Below, piece by piece: positions 33,894-43,387 of a stretch of 64,000 nt of DNA. The notes below the pieces were generated by a model that had not been told where the DNA came from, did not search any database, and saw only the letters and a program-made list of their open reading frames with translations. Every line of letters begins with the position of its first letter. The first letter of the stretch is position 1. This DNA is from Weissella confusa. GTDB lineage: Bacteria; Bacillota; Bacilli; Lactobacillales; Lactobacillaceae. The position numbers and the translations under genes were made by a program. The stretch covers positions 2,140,501-2,204,500 of the forward strand of contig CP168942.1 in NCBI GenBank assembly GCA_041871065.1, in the 5' to 3' direction.

Positions 33894-36155
33894 TTACTTT
33901 TTTCGACGAATAATTAGCATTCCAAAGAAGGCCATACCACTTAATCCGGCCCACTTTAGCCAAGCGTTACCAGACTGTTCAGCCGCTGTTTTTGGCAATT
34001 CAACCGCGACCTTTTCAACCAAAGTTGGCGATGCAATTCCAGCCGTCTTCTTCAAGGTCACCGGTTCAACAGCGGGCGTTGGTGCCGTAACAATTGGCGC
34101 CACCTTGCCATTTACGACTGACTTAGGCGTCTCTGTCGGAACTAACACACGGTCCTTCACAGGTAATTCTGGTTCTGGCGTTTGTGTTGGCGTATCAATT
34201 TGTGGTGTAACTGTTGATGGCGTTGGATTTTCAATCGGCGTGATAACATCTTGATCCGGTGTTTCCGTTTGTGGTGTATCCACTTCTGGCGTTGGCACAT
34301 CAACCATTGGGTCTTCTGGGGCTGCGACTCTTGGTTGTACCGGCACATTCGGTTCCTCTACAGTTGGCTCGCCTGGCACTTCAGGCTCATCATCCAACGG
34401 TACAGCAGGATCTTCTGGTTCTTCAACATCTTCTTCGAAAATATAATCTGGATCATCAACCGGCGATGCCACATACACATAAACGACCGATGTTGTCTCG
34501 TTCGCTTTACCATACGCGCCACTTGCGTTATCCGTCACACGCAATAGGTGGTAATCCTCTATTTCCTTGGCCGACGTTTCATACGGCGTACCTGGATTTG
34601 CAATCTTAACTTCGGTCGTTGCCAGCTCATGCCCACCTTCGTCAATATGGAACACTCGCAAACGCGCTTGTCCCTTAATATCAACGACATCCGGTGTTGT
34701 GGCTGCGCGGGCAATTTTGGTCGTATTCAATAATTCGCCAGTTGCATTGTAGGTTTTCAACACACTCGTCACCGCATTAACGGCTGTATTGTCGGCGAAA
34801 TGAATATAGAACTGATGCCCGTGCGACCCCGTTCCTTCAGATGGATTAGCCCCACCAGCGCGGGCAATATTGTCATCCAAAGTCTTCAAATCAGCCGCCG
34901 TCAATGTCCCGTCGGCGTCACGACTTAACCAGAATTCACCAAATGTTTCATCACCGAAATTATCAACACCCCAGTCCGCATAAGGATTCCCCATGTTATA
35001 AGCCATTGTATACGTCCCATCGGCATTCAAATGAATCGTATACGCACCACGCCCTACCGATGCTAACTCACGTACAATATCTTCATCAGACGTGCCTTCA
35101 GTAAATTCGATGAAGTTTTGCGCCTCAATCGACTCCGTATTCATCTGAGTGACCGTCGCCGAAATCACGGTAGCTTGATATTTGCCGGCTGTATTTTTGT
35201 CGACAACATAATACGTTGAATAGCCAGCCGATGACGATGCAGACAACACAGTTCCGTGTTCAATTTGAACATGTTGCAATTGAATCAAATCTTCCGTTGC
35301 AAAGGTGCCCGTTTCACGAATTTTAGCGGTTATATCCGCATCCCCGCGCAACAAAGCATTCATGTAGCCATCATCCTGATAATAGCTTCCCACACTCACC
35401 TGATCGCTCTTCGTGAACAGTTGCTGGGTCGCAACACCTGGGGCATCAACTTGGAAACGCGATTTAAATTCAAACGTCCCTTGAACCGTTGCATCCCCAA
35501 AAACAATCTTTGCCGTACCGGTTTTTTCAGCCCAAATCTTGGCTTCCGGCAGTGGCGATGACGTTGAACCTGTAATCGCCAGATGTGAAGACACCTCACC
35601 GATTGGTGTTGTGGTGAAGGTAATCTTCAACGTGCGCCCTGTTACCTCATAGCGTGCAAATGTTGCACCGTCATTTTGCAGAACACCCGTCGCCTGAACC
35701 AAATTAAACGTTTGCTTATGCTGATCAGTTGCCGATGCCATCTCACCGCACAGTGGAATCGACAACGTATCACCTGATTGATATTGCCCATTGGCATTAT
35801 CAATTTTCAGCCCAATCGCATACCCGTTCACAATTCGCGCATCAACCAACTGCACAAAACTGCTTCCTGCTGGCAGCACTTTACCGTCAGCATTAACTGC
35901 ACCATTCACCGTTGTCATAACGGTTTGTGCAACACTCGCATCAGTAGACCAATCCCAATCTTCAGGACCGCGGTCACCATTTTCATTGCTCATTACGCCG
36001 GTGTCTCCCACGACCATCGACGTTCCATTTTCGGCATCATCTGCTCGCACATCTGGTGCCATCCCCAACATTACCAAAGTCGCACCAGATACCAACAAGC
36101 GCTTTTTCAGACCAAAAACTGGGCGTTTATACGGCCCAACATTATCCCCCAACAT
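33894..36155 (-). CDS. LPXTG cell-wall-anchored adhesin with MucBP domain
   Basis: 753 residues, exported and anchored by sortase. The N-terminus has a long signal (PVFGLKKRLLVSGATLVMLG, cleavage near VRA-DD). Residues 40-480 form a large beta-rich ligand-binding-like region that I do not recognise. A MucBP mucin-binding repeat follows (ARLRVFHIDEGGHELATTEV to VVYVYVASP). A Pro/Glu/Thr-rich stalk (about 590-700) repeats TP, DTP and EEP blocks. The C-terminus has LPKTA, a hydrophobic helix and RRKK. AAGGGG lies eight bases before the start. Confidence 0.88.
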   Translation of the reverse strand: MLGDNVGPYKRPVFGLKKRLLVSGATLVMLGMAPDVRADDAENGTSMVVGDTGVMSNENGDRGPEDWDWSTDASVAQTVMTTVNGAVNADGKVLPAGSSFVQLVDARIVNGYAIGLKIDNANGQYQSGDTLSIPLCGEMASATDQHKQTFNLVQATGVLQNDGATFARYEVTGRTLKITFTTTPIGEVSSHLAITGSTSSPLPEAKIWAEKTGTAKIVFGDATVQGTFEFKSRFQVDAPGVATQQLFTKSDQVSVGSYYQDDGYMNALLRGDADITAKIRETGTFATEDLIQLQHVQIEHGTVLSASSSAGYSTYYVVDKNTAGKYQATVISATVTQMNTESIEAQNFIEFTEGTSDEDIVRELASVGRGAYTIHLNADGTYTMAYNMGNPYADWGVDNFGDETFGEFWLSRDADGTLTAADLKTLDDNIARAGGANPSEGTGSHGHQFYIHFADNTAVNAVTSVLKTYNATGELLNTTKIARAATTPDVVDIKGQARLRVFHIDEGGHELATTEVKIANPGTPYETSAKEIEDYHLLRVTDNASGAYGKANETTSVVYVYVASPVDDPDYIFEEDVEEPEDPAVPLDDEPEVPGEPTVEEPNVPVQPRVAAPEDPMVDVPTPEVDTPQTETPDQDVITPIENPTPSTVTPQIDTPTQTPEPELPVKDRVLVPTETPKSVVNGKVAPIVTAPTPAVEPVTLKKTAGIASPTLVEKVAVELPKTAAEQSGNAWLKWAGLSGMAFFGMLIIRRKK

Positions 36156-36246
36156 AAATAAATCCCCTTCTCATATTTCCTGTATTGTGGATTAAAACCA
36201 TCCCACTTATTATACGTAAGTCGAAAAAAAGCCATATACTAAAAAA

Positions 36247-36281
36247 TGAGTTGGTGTATACCAATGTCACACCAACTCACT
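36247..36281 (-). terminator. Terminator of menE
   Basis: Stem TGAGTTGGTGT/ACACCAACTCA with a TTTTTTAG exit on the minus strand. Confidence 0.85.
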
Positions 36282-36287
36282 TATTTC

Positions 36288-37739
36288 CTATTTAATTTCT
36301 TGCGCCTCGTCCAATTGGTCACGCAATTTATGACGCTGAATCTTACCGCTCGCCGTGCGGGGGAAGTTATCAGTCACAAAGAATCGCGCTGGCACCTTAT
36401 AGTGCGCCAAACGCTCACGACCAAACGTGCGTAGACTGGCAAAATCCATGGTTTCACCAGACTTAAATGACAAAAACGCCACAGGTACAGCACCCCAACG
36501 TTCATCTGGGATGCCGACAACTGAAATTTGATCAATTGCCGTCGCTTCGCCATAGACAGATTCAATTTCATCTGGGAAGACATTTTCGCCACCTGATGAA
36601 ATCATATCGCCCTCGCGACCCTCAACGTACAAAAAGCCATCGTCATCCAACCAACCCATGTCACCGGTATCGAACCAGCCATCAACAAATGACTCGGCGT
36701 ACTTATCAGGGCGATTCAAATACCCAACCGCCAAAGTTGGTGACTTAATTTGAATACGGCCAACTTGATCAGCATCATTCGACTTTTGAATTCGAACTTC
36801 AACTGGGAATAGAGGTTTGCCAGCTGAACCCAGTTTCTTCGTTGCGCTGGCTGCATCTAATGCAATCACTTGTGAAGCCGTCTCCGTCATACCGTATGAT
36901 TGAACAATTTCAATGCCAGCCGCCGTCGCCTTTTCAAGCGTCGTCAAATCCGTTGGGCCACCGCCAAGCAGCATCGTGCGGAAACGTTCATGATACTTCG
37001 CACCCTCAGGTAGTTGCGCCAACAATTGCTTCAGCATAACTGGCACCACCGAAATCGTCGTTACTTGACCAGCCATCAATTCGGCGTTGATTTTTTCAAC
37101 ATCAAATCGTTCATACAAACTGACACCCATGCCGTAAATCAATGAACGCATCATAATTGAAAGCCCACTGATGTGGAAAATTGGCACCGCTGCTAGCCAA
37201 ACATCATCCGGCGTTAACCCGAGATTCAAGGCAGAACCAACTGCTGAATAGAAGTGGTTACCAAACGTCTGCATAACGCCCTTTGGGTTACCCGTAGTAC
37301 CTGACGTATACATAATTGACGTCACTTTATCTAAGTCGAAATCCGCAACTGGGGCAATAGCCTCCGCAGTTGTTGCCAAAACTTCAGCAAACGTAACTTG
37401 CTTGACCGATGGCAACTCACCATTAAAACGATCATCTTGAATAACCGTCGTAATGGCAGCATCGTCTAGTTGAAACGCCATCTCGCGCGGTGACAGCCGG
37501 CGATTTAACAAGACAACCGTCTTATCAAGTTGTTGCACCGCCAAAATCATCAAATAACCCGTTAGATTATTAGGCGTAATCAAAGCGATGCGTTCATTAG
37601 TATCAATGTGTTGCGTGATTTGGCCAGCAATTGTCAAAACGCGTTGACGCATTTCAGCAAAAGTTAGCGTTGTATCTTCAAAGCGCACTGCCATCCGATC
37701 TGGCGTCAGCATAGCGCGCTTTGTTAGCCAATTTTCCAT
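36288..37739 (-). CDS. menE: o-Succinylbenzoate-CoA ligase (MenE)
   Basis: 483 residues from ATG 37739 (MENWLTKRAMLTPDR); the ATG six bases upstream is too close to the AAAGG ribosome binding site. Member of the adenylate-forming enzymes. The P-loop is TSIMYTSGTTGNPKGVMQTF near 150, with VQSYGMTETASQVIALD near 285, DGWFDTGDMGWLDDDGFLYV near 365 and the catalytic Lys in FPRTASGKIQRHKL at the end. Placement after menB supports a menaquinone role over a general acyl-CoA ligase. Confidence 0.88.
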   Translation of the reverse strand: MENWLTKRAMLTPDRMAVRFEDTTLTFAEMRQRVLTIAGQITQHIDTNERIALITPNNLTGYLMILAVQQLDKTVVLLNRRLSPREMAFQLDDAAITTVIQDDRFNGELPSVKQVTFAEVLATTAEAIAPVADFDLDKVTSIMYTSGTTGNPKGVMQTFGNHFYSAVGSALNLGLTPDDVWLAAVPIFHISGLSIMMRSLIYGMGVSLYERFDVEKINAELMAGQVTTISVVPVMLKQLLAQLPEGAKYHERFRTMLLGGGPTDLTTLEKATAAGIEIVQSYGMTETASQVIALDAASATKKLGSAGKPLFPVEVRIQKSNDADQVGRIQIKSPTLAVGYLNRPDKYAESFVDGWFDTGDMGWLDDDGFLYVEGREGDMISSGGENVFPDEIESVYGEATAIDQISVVGIPDERWGAVPVAFLSFKSGETMDFASLRTFGRERLAHYKVPARFFVTDNFPRTASGKIQRHKLRDQLDEAQEIK

Positions 37740-37754
37740 TGCCATGTCCTTTCA

Positions 37755-37793
37755 ACACAAAGCCCCACATCAGTCTTTTAGCGATGCGGGGCT
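37755..37793 (-). terminator. Hairpin between menB and menE
   Basis: Stem AGCCCCGCATC/GATGTGGGGCT on the minus strand but with a weak T tract (TTTGTGTT), so it may attenuate rather than stop transcription into menE. Confidence 0.55.
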
Positions 37794-37802
37794 CGTTTTT
37801 CT

Positions 37803-38621
37803 TTATGGGAACTTAGGGAATTGTGAGAAGTCTGGTTCGCGCTTTTCTAGGAACGCGTTCTTTCCTTCCTTACCTTCATCCGTCGTGTAGTACAACATCG
37901 TGGCGTCACCAGCGAATTGTTGCAAACCAGCCAAACCATCAGTGTCAGCATTCATTGCTGCCTTGATGAAACGAATAGCAGTTGGTGACTTCTTCAAAAT
38001 TTCGTTAGCCCACTCCATTGTGGCATCTTCGACTTCAGCCAAAGGTACAACGCGGTTAATCCAGTTCATGCTGTAAGCTTCTTCAGCCGTGTAGAACTTC
38101 GTCAAGAACCACACTTCCTTAGCACGCTTGTGTCCAATAACACGAGCCAAGTACCCTGAACCATAACCGGCATCGAATGAACCAACCTTAGGACCAGTTT
38201 GACCAAACATGGCGTTATCAGCTGCAATCGTCAAGTCAGCGACCAATTGCAAGATGTTTCCACCACCAACGGCCCATCCCTTAACCATCGCAATAACTGG
38301 CTTTGGAATAATACGAATCAAGTGTTGCAAGTCCAACACGTTCAAACGGGCAATGTGGTCAGGGCCAACATAACCACCGTTACCACGAACTGATTGATCA
38401 CCACCAGATGAAAAGGCCTTGTCACCAGCACCCGTCAAAATGATTACGCCGATTGAAGCATCATCACGGGCGATTGAGAAGGCATCAATCATCTCTTGTA
38501 CCATCACTGGCGTAAACGCGTTGTGACGAGCCGGGTTGTTCATTGTAACCTTCGCTACAGCATCTGAACGCTCAAACAAAATTTCTGAGTATTCCTTAAT
38601 CGCTGTCCATTCTACAGTCAT
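37803..38621 (-). CDS. menB: 1,4-Dihydroxy-2-naphthoyl-CoA synthase (MenB)
   Basis: 272 residues from ATG 38621 ([20 protein letters not shown]). Crotonase-fold ring-closing enzyme of menaquinone synthesis. Family marks are [17 protein letters not shown] near 85, [20 protein letters not shown] near 120 for the oxyanion hole, [20 protein letters not shown] near 155 and the C-terminal [14 protein letters not shown] typical of MenB. GTGAG lies upstream. It is divergent from the thioesterase gene at 38825. Confidence 0.93.
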   Translation of the reverse strand: MTVEWTAIKEYSEILFERSDAVAKVTMNNPARHNAFTPVMVQEMIDAFSIARDDASIGVIILTGAGDKAFSSGGDQSVRGNGGYVGPDHIARLNVLDLQHLIRIIPKPVIAMVKGWAVGGGNILQLVADLTIAADNAMFGQTGPKVGSFDAGYGSGYLARVIGHKRAKEVWFLTKFYTAEEAYSMNWINRVVPLAEVEDATMEWANEILKKSPTAIRFIKAAMNADTDGLAGLQQFAGDATMLYYTTDEGKEGKNAFLEKREPDFSQFPKFP

Positions 38622-38773
38622 GTTAAGTCTCACTTTCTGGTTTCGATATTCTCTATCTCAAATATGTGCTTTTTAAATTATAGCTTTTTTCTACTAATTT
38701 GGCCAAAGACCCGTTAAACTTATATTTAACACTTTAACAATTTATACGATTTCTTGTTCGCCCTAGTTAAAGT

Positions 38774-38779
38774 TATAAT
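38774..38779 (+). promoter_or_regulatory. -10 element of the thioesterase gene
   Basis: TATAAT preceded 17 bp upstream by TTCTTG, about 45 bp before the start codon. Confidence 0.5.
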
Positions 38780-38824
38780 CATATACAAAATAAATACATC
38801 CATATATAGGAGTTTCAAAGAAAA

Positions 38825-39202
38825 ATGAATGCGATTGAATATTTAAACATTTCCGTTGAAAAGATGTCAGCCGAAGAAGTCATTCTAACCATGCCAATTC
38901 GCGACGAAATCAAGCAACCATACGGCATCGTGCACGGTGGCATGAACGCCTTGCTCGCCGAAACAGCCGGCAGCTTCGGCGCTAACGTCGGACTCGATAA
39001 CACAAAGCAAGTACCTGTCGGATTAGACATCCACACACACCACGTCGCCCAGGCAACTGAAGGTACGTTGCGCGCCATCGCGACACCAATCCACGCCGGC
39101 CGCCAAATTCAAACTTGGCGCATCGACACTTACGTCATGGAAACAAATAAGCTAACCTCATCATCAACATTCACTGCGATGATCATTCCAGTTCGCAAGT
39201 AG
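38825..39202 (+). CDS. PaaI-type hotdog thioesterase, possible DHNA-CoA hydrolase (MenI)
   Basis: 125 residues. The hotdog pattern YGIVHGGMNALLAETAGSFG (residues 38-57) contains the conserved HGG and catalytic acidic residue. VGLDIHTHHVAQATEGTLRA and GRQIQTWRIDTYV follow the family. It is divergent from menB-menE and close to menG, so hydrolysis of 1,4-dihydroxy-2-naphthoyl-CoA is the best guess; a general acyl-CoA thioesterase is the alternative. The start is preceded by AAAG, with AGGAG further upstream. Confidence 0.75.
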   Translation: MNAIEYLNISVEKMSAEEVILTMPIRDEIKQPYGIVHGGMNALLAETAGSFGANVGLDNTKQVPVGLDIHTHHVAQATEGTLRAIATPIHAGRQIQTWRIDTYVMETNKLTSSSTFTAMIIPVRK

Positions 39203-39285
39203 GCTTTCCGTAGTAAAAGACGTATAATAACCAACAAAGAAAGAGAATGCATTGTCACTATCGGTCAAACCCAAGGAGATTTGTC

Positions 39286-39855
39286 ATGAAGGCTTTGTTG
39301 ATTATTGATTACACAAACGATTTCGTTGCACCAGAAGGACCACTAACCGCTGGCGAGTCAGCGCAAGCACTTGCACCTCGCCTGGTAGAATTGGCAGATG
39401 AATTTTTGGCTAATGGCGATGCCGTCATTTTGCCAACTGATTTGCACGTACCGAATGACCCTTATCACCCGGAAACAAAACTTTATCCAGCACACAACGT
39501 CGCCAACACACCTGGTCGTGAATACTACGGTGTCTTAGCGGATTGGGTTGCTGAACACAAGGATGATGATCACGTTTGGATTTATCCAAAAAATCGTTAC
39601 AGCAGTTTCGCCAATACCGATTTGGATAACTACCTTCGTTCACGCGACATCAAGGACATTCATCTAACTGGTGTCGATACCGACATTTGCATTTTGCATA
39701 CAGCGGTTGATGCGTACAACTTGAACTACAACATCACCGTTCACGCAGATGGCGTTGCAAGTTTCACACCAACTGGGCACCGCTGGGCACTTTGGCATTT
39801 TAAAAATGTGTTAGGTGCCACGGTTACACCGGACATCGATTACAATTTGGACTAA
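39286..39855 (+). CDS. pncA: Nicotinamidase/isochorismatase-family cysteine hydrolase
   Basis: 189 residues from ATG 39286 (MKALLIIDYTNDFVAPEG), with AAGGAG upstream. The Asp-Lys-Cys triad is visible: Asp in LIIDYTNDF, Lys in WIYPKNRYSSF, Cys in VDTDICILHTAVDAY. Nicotinamide deamidation for NAD salvage is the usual role for LAB members of this size, but isochorismatase-like activity cannot be excluded. A terminator follows. Confidence 0.78.
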   Translation: MKALLIIDYTNDFVAPEGPLTAGESAQALAPRLVELADEFLANGDAVILPTDLHVPNDPYHPETKLYPAHNVANTPGREYYGVLADWVAEHKDDDHVWIYPKNRYSSFANTDLDNYLRSRDIKDIHLTGVDTDICILHTAVDAYNLNYNITVHADGVASFTPTGHRWALWHFKNVLGATVTPDIDYNLD

Positions 39856-39860
39856 CAACT

Positions 39861-39898
39861 AATAAAGACACGTTCCGTTTGGAACGTGTCTTTATTTT
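39861..39898. terminator. Terminator between pncA-like gene and menG
   Basis: AATAAAGACACGTTCC/GGAACGTGTCTTTATT perfect stem, usable by both convergent genes. Confidence 0.88.
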
Positions 39899-39935
39899 GC
39901 TCTCCCCTCCCCTTCTATATAGAAGAAAAGAGTTT

Positions 39936-40637
39936 TTACTTAATGCCGTAGTGCGCTGCAGCGGCACCAAAATTAAATCGTTGGTATGTGACTGTCTTGA
40001 AACCAGTATCGGTCATCAAATCAGCCAACGCCTTAAATGACATAAATTCTTCTGTCGTCTTTTCTAGGTAATCGTATGAATCCTTATCGTGAGCAAACAC
40101 CTTACCCATCATCGGCATAACACCCTTGAAATACATCTTCCAGAAAGGCTTGATCACTGGATTGTCCGGTTGTGACGTTTCCAAAACAACCAATTCACCA
40201 CCCGGCTTCAACACGCGGTACAACTCTTGCAGACCCTTAGCTGTATCAGGCAAGTTACGTAGACCGAATCCAATCGTCACCAAGTCAAACGTGTCGTCTT
40301 CATAAGGCAACTCCATCGCGTTACCTTGCGTCAACGTCACCCAGTAACTAACACCAGCTGCCACAACCTTTTCACGGGCGACCGCCAACATTTCCGAACT
40401 CAAGTCAAAACCAGTTACATGGCCTTTTTCACCAAGCTCCTTAGCCAGAGCAATCGTCCAATCACCAGTCCCAGCTGCCACATCAAGGATTTGGCCGTTT
40501 TTTGGCACATCAATTGCAGCCATCGTCTTTGTACGCCAGCTACGGTGCGTTCCCAAACTAATAATGTCGTTCATCTTGTCGTAATCTTGTGCAAGACCAT
40601 CAAAGATTCCTTGCACGCGTTGTGGCGCTTTGTTCAT
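39936..40637 (-). CDS. menG: Demethylmenaquinone methyltransferase (MenG/UbiE)
   Basis: 233 residues. Final methylation of menaquinone with S-adenosylmethionine. Motifs are VQGIFDGLAQDYDKMNDIIS, the cofactor site ILDVAAGTGDWTIALAKELG near residue 48, FDLVTIGFGLRNLPDTAKGL near 115 and SYDYLEKTTEEFMSFKALAD. GAGGG lies nine bases before the start. The genes menF, menD, menC, menH and menA are not in this window. Confidence 0.93.
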   Translation of the reverse strand: MNKAPQRVQGIFDGLAQDYDKMNDIISLGTHRSWRTKTMAAIDVPKNGQILDVAAGTGDWTIALAKELGEKGHVTGFDLSSEMLAVAREKVVAAGVSYWVTLTQGNAMELPYEDDTFDLVTIGFGLRNLPDTAKGLQELYRVLKPGGELVVLETSQPDNPVIKPFWKMYFKGVMPMMGKVFAHDKDSYDYLEKTTEEFMSFKALADLMTDTGFKTVTYQRFNFGAAAAHYGIK

Positions 40638-40761
40638 GTCATTACCCTCAATCGTAGTTGTTCCTTACATTATACAACTATTCATAGGCAGACCACAGTC
40701 CAATCCAATATCAACGTTATACAAAGTCAGATGATACATCATTTGCATTATACAAAAAGCT

Positions 40762-41457
40762 TTAATCAAGTGAATTTATCAAACTTGTTTTAAGCGGTGT
40801 ATCAAGCAGCGGTTGCCACGGTTCAATCGACACAATCGCCGCATCATAATCTACTACAACCGGTATTTCATCTCCTATCGATTGCACACGTTGTTGGGCT
40901 AAGTCATCACAACGCACCCAATCATAATCACGCAATCGATATAACCATTGTTCTGGTGGCAACATAAACATCGGTTTCAATTGACCATGTAAATAATCAT
41001 GCGTACTTTCGATCAATTCAACTGGTCGCCCCTCCCCTCGCCCACTCACAGTTGGCACTACAATAACATGACGACCAACATCGAACACATGAATCCCATT
41101 CCCGCTTGAAAACGGACGACACCAAACGCGACGAATCCATCCCATTTGGATAATTGCGACCCCATATTCTGCACCGTTCCGACGACCAACCTTCGACCAC
41201 GCCCAATGCCAGTATTCCTCCTGTCGACGCAACGCTTCATCAACCAGCAAAACCGGGTTATCTGCCCACACATGTGTGACACCATCACGAGGCAAGACAC
41301 CATTTCCAAAGAAAACCGGCGCACCAGCCGAAGCATGTTGCACCGCATTCAATAACACCACTGTCTCAACACCAGCATCTAGCAGATTTTCAACAAACAA
41401 CTGCCAATCCACGTGTCCCTGACGTAACTCCCCCAAATCTACAACTAATAATCGCAT
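40762..41457 (-). CDS. Hypothetical protein
   Basis: 231 residues from ATG 41457 (MRLLVVDLGELRQGHVDW), set by AAGGGGG upstream; the frame is open further upstream but runs through a terminator of the preceding gene. The pattern VETVVLLNAVQHASAGAPVF resembles an alpha/beta nucleotide- or isochorismatase-like fold at the start. Otherwise it is rich in Trp and Arg (EEYWHWAWSKVGRRNG, IRRVWCRPF). No motif that I recognise, no membrane segment. Base use looks like the neighbours. Confidence 0.6.
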   Translation of the reverse strand: MRLLVVDLGELRQGHVDWQLFVENLLDAGVETVVLLNAVQHASAGAPVFFGNGVLPRDGVTHVWADNPVLLVDEALRRQEEYWHWAWSKVGRRNGAEYGVAIIQMGWIRRVWCRPFSSGNGIHVFDVGRHVIVVPTVSGRGEGRPVELIESTHDYLHGQLKPMFMLPPEQWLYRLRDYDWVRCDDLAQQRVQSIGDEIPVVVDYDAAIVSIEPWQPLLDTPLKTSLINSLD

Positions 41458-41581
41458 CTCAAATCCCCCTTGATCCGTTACGGCCAGTTTAGAGGAGAAA
41501 AACGCCGGTATCAAGGCATTTAAGACGCGTCTTTTATGCGATTTTGTCATCAAAAACGTCTTAATTAATAGGGCTAACAAA

Positions 41582-41614
41582 AATCGCACGCGGAAAATCA
41601 TTCCACGTGCGATT
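41582..41614 (-). terminator. Terminator downstream of the repeat region and ydbC
   Basis: Minus-strand stem AATCGCACGTGGAA/TTCCGCGTGCGATT followed by TTTG. Confidence 0.7.
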
Positions 41615-41652
41615 AATTGTATACCTAACTATTAATACCGTTAATTAATTAA

Positions 41653-41820
41653 CACAGCAGCTGTCGGTCTAAAACTTCCGACATTCCCAGTCTGCTTTAT
41701 CACAGCAGCTGTTGGTCTAAAACACCTGACTTCAGTCAGGCGCAAGACCAAAGACGCACCTGATAAGGGCGACTTGGTCACGTCGTAGGTCTAAAAACCT
41801 CCGACATTCCCAGTCTACTT
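41653..41820. repeat. Degenerate hairpin repeat array after ydbC
   Basis: CACAGCAGCTGT.GGTCTAAAAC occurs at 41653-41675 and 41701-41723 (48-bp period), and a related GTAGGTCTAAAAACCT at about 41785. CCGACATTCCCAGTCT.CTT occurs at about 41678-41697 and 41801-41820. Small hairpins (GTCGG..CCGAC, CCTGAC-TTCA-GTCAGG) lie within. The first element ends at the ydbC stop. Not a CRISPR: only two or three uneven units and no spacers. Confidence 0.6.
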
Positions 41821-42197
41821 TATAAATCGCTTAGGCGACCCCACTTTGGACGATCTGCATCTTCGGCAGCTTCCTCCGCAGCTTCTTCATCTTGGTCAGC
41901 GTAGTACATTTCGGCCAAATAATCTTCAGCCGGCGCCGGCGCCTCAGTTTTAACAGATGCTTGAGCACCATTTTCAACTGCAAGTACGTCGCCAAGCACC
42001 TCATACAACTTCACGATTTCATCGTGGGTCAACGTCAAACCTTTACCCATTTTGCTACCGTCTGGCGACCAAGTACGCAAGTCAAACTTAGGCGTATTGT
42101 CACCCCACTGCACAAAATTCAACTGCATTTCCCAACCACTTTTACTCGTTGAGAGAACGCCAAATTTTTCTAGGACATCATACTTCAAATCAGCCAT
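41820..42197 (-). CDS. ydbC: YdbC-like single-stranded DNA-binding protein (PC4 fold)
   Basis: 125 residues. Residues 10-70 match the PC4/YdbC domain: VLSTSKSGWEMQLNFVQWGD, KFDLRTWSPDGSKMGKGLTL, then a helix TLTHDEIVKLYEVL. Lactococcal YdbC has this fold and binds single-stranded DNA. A long acidic, Ala/Glu-rich tail (about 78-125: EEAAEEAAEDADRPKWGRL) follows, which is unusual next to the compact lactococcal form. Role in replication, repair or transcription is not defined. Confidence 0.85.
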   Translation of the reverse strand: MADLKYDVLEKFGVLSTSKSGWEMQLNFVQWGDNTPKFDLRTWSPDGSKMGKGLTLTHDEIVKLYEVLGDVLAVENGAQASVKTEAPAPAEDYLAEMYYADQDEEAAEEAAEDADRPKWGRLSDL

Positions 42198-42256
42198 TTT
42201 ACCCTCACTTTTGCTTGTAACGCCTGTAACAGGCAGTTTTTGTAACGTTAATTGTA

Positions 42257-43246
42257 TTATACAAAATCCAAGTCGTGCGCGATTGGCGTTTGCATAAGTG
42301 TTTTAACCGTCTCAAGCTCACGCGTCTGAGCCAGTACCCACATCAGCTTCGCCACAATCGCTTCCGTATTCATATCACCGGCCGTAATACCACCAGCATC
42401 AGCCACTTTCTTACCAACTTCATAGAGGTAAATATCCTGACCCTCTTCCAAAATTTGCGTCGTGATAATCACCGGAATGTCCGCTGCAATTAACTTCTCA
42501 ATCCCCGGAATTAAGTTGCGTCGTTCAAATGGCAACCCACCATTTCCAAAGCTCTCGATGATGACACCATGAACATGAGCAGCCAAATAATCAAAGATAT
42601 CAACCGTCAATCCAGGAAAAGCCTTCAACACAAACACATTTGGATCCAATGAAATACTTGGCGTTAATACCGGTTCTTCTGGTTCCGGTTGATACAACGG
42701 CACCATGTTACCCTCAGACACACTGGCAATATATGGGTAGTTGATACTTTCAAAGGCATCATAACTCTTTGACTTGGTCTTTACCGCACGCGTACCGGCC
42801 ATCACTAAGCCATTGAAGACTAGATAGACACCCTGCAGGTCCGTTTGGCTGGCAAAGGTCAGCGCATCGTGCAAATTGCGCACAGCGTCCGTCTCAACCA
42901 TCCCCAGCGGTACTTGCGACCCAGTTAACACAACTGGCTTATCAAACCCATAGAGGAGGTATGAGAGGCCTGCTGCCGTATATCCCATCGTATCTGTACC
43001 GTGGGTAATAATAAAGGCATCATAGTTATCATGATGCTGTTGAATGCGTGTCGCCAAATCCAACCAATCTTCTGGTTGCATGTTGGTTGAGTCCTTACTC
43101 ATGACACTTTCAACCGATAGATTAACACCTGGGCGTCGTTCAAAATAGCCAATCAACGTTTCAGCATCAAGACCAGGTGCCAAACCGTTTTCTGTTTTGG
43201 TCGACGCAATTGTGCCACCAGTTGTTAATACAAGGACGTCTTTCAT
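42257..43246 (-). CDS. ansA: L-asparaginase (type I, cytosolic)
   Basis: 329 residues, no signal peptide. Converts asparagine to aspartate and ammonia. The two catalytic Thr motifs are present: VLVLTTGGTIASTKTENGLA at the N-terminus and FIITHGTDTMGYTAAGLSYL near 85, the latter with the Thr-Asp pair. IIESFGNGGLPFE near 230 is also typical. No strong terminator is seen between its stop and ydbC, so the two may be cotranscribed. Confidence 0.93.
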   Translation of the reverse strand: MKDVLVLTTGGTIASTKTENGLAPGLDAETLIGYFERRPGVNLSVESVMSKDSTNMQPEDWLDLATRIQQHHDNYDAFIITHGTDTMGYTAAGLSYLLYGFDKPVVLTGSQVPLGMVETDAVRNLHDALTFASQTDLQGVYLVFNGLVMAGTRAVKTKSKSYDAFESINYPYIASVSEGNMVPLYQPEPEEPVLTPSISLDPNVFVLKAFPGLTVDIFDYLAAHVHGVIIESFGNGGLPFERRNLIPGIEKLIAADIPVIITTQILEEGQDIYLYEVGKKVADAGGITAGDMNTEAIVAKLMWVLAQTRELETVKTLMQTPIAHDLDFV

Positions 43247-43337
43247 TGACCTACCCTCCCCTACTTCACTTATTCATTCACTCATTATCGCACAGGTTAT
43301 CCTGTCCGCCCAATTTATTTTCACATCAGCGCCATGC

Positions 43338-43375
43338 AAAAAGGGCGAGTCGCAACCAATGCAACTCGCCCTTTT
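43338..43375 (-). terminator. Terminator of the APC permease gene
   Basis: Stem AAAAGGGCGAGT.GCA/TGC.ACTCGCCCTTTT between convergent-spaced neighbours, with T runs. Confidence 0.85.
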
Positions 43376-43387
43376 ATTTAACTTATA

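Noticed and set aside
41653..41723. GTTTTAGA-like repeats resembling type II CRISPR repeat ends
   Set aside because: Only two full copies 48 bp apart; the intervening bases are partly repeated too, and no cas genes are present.
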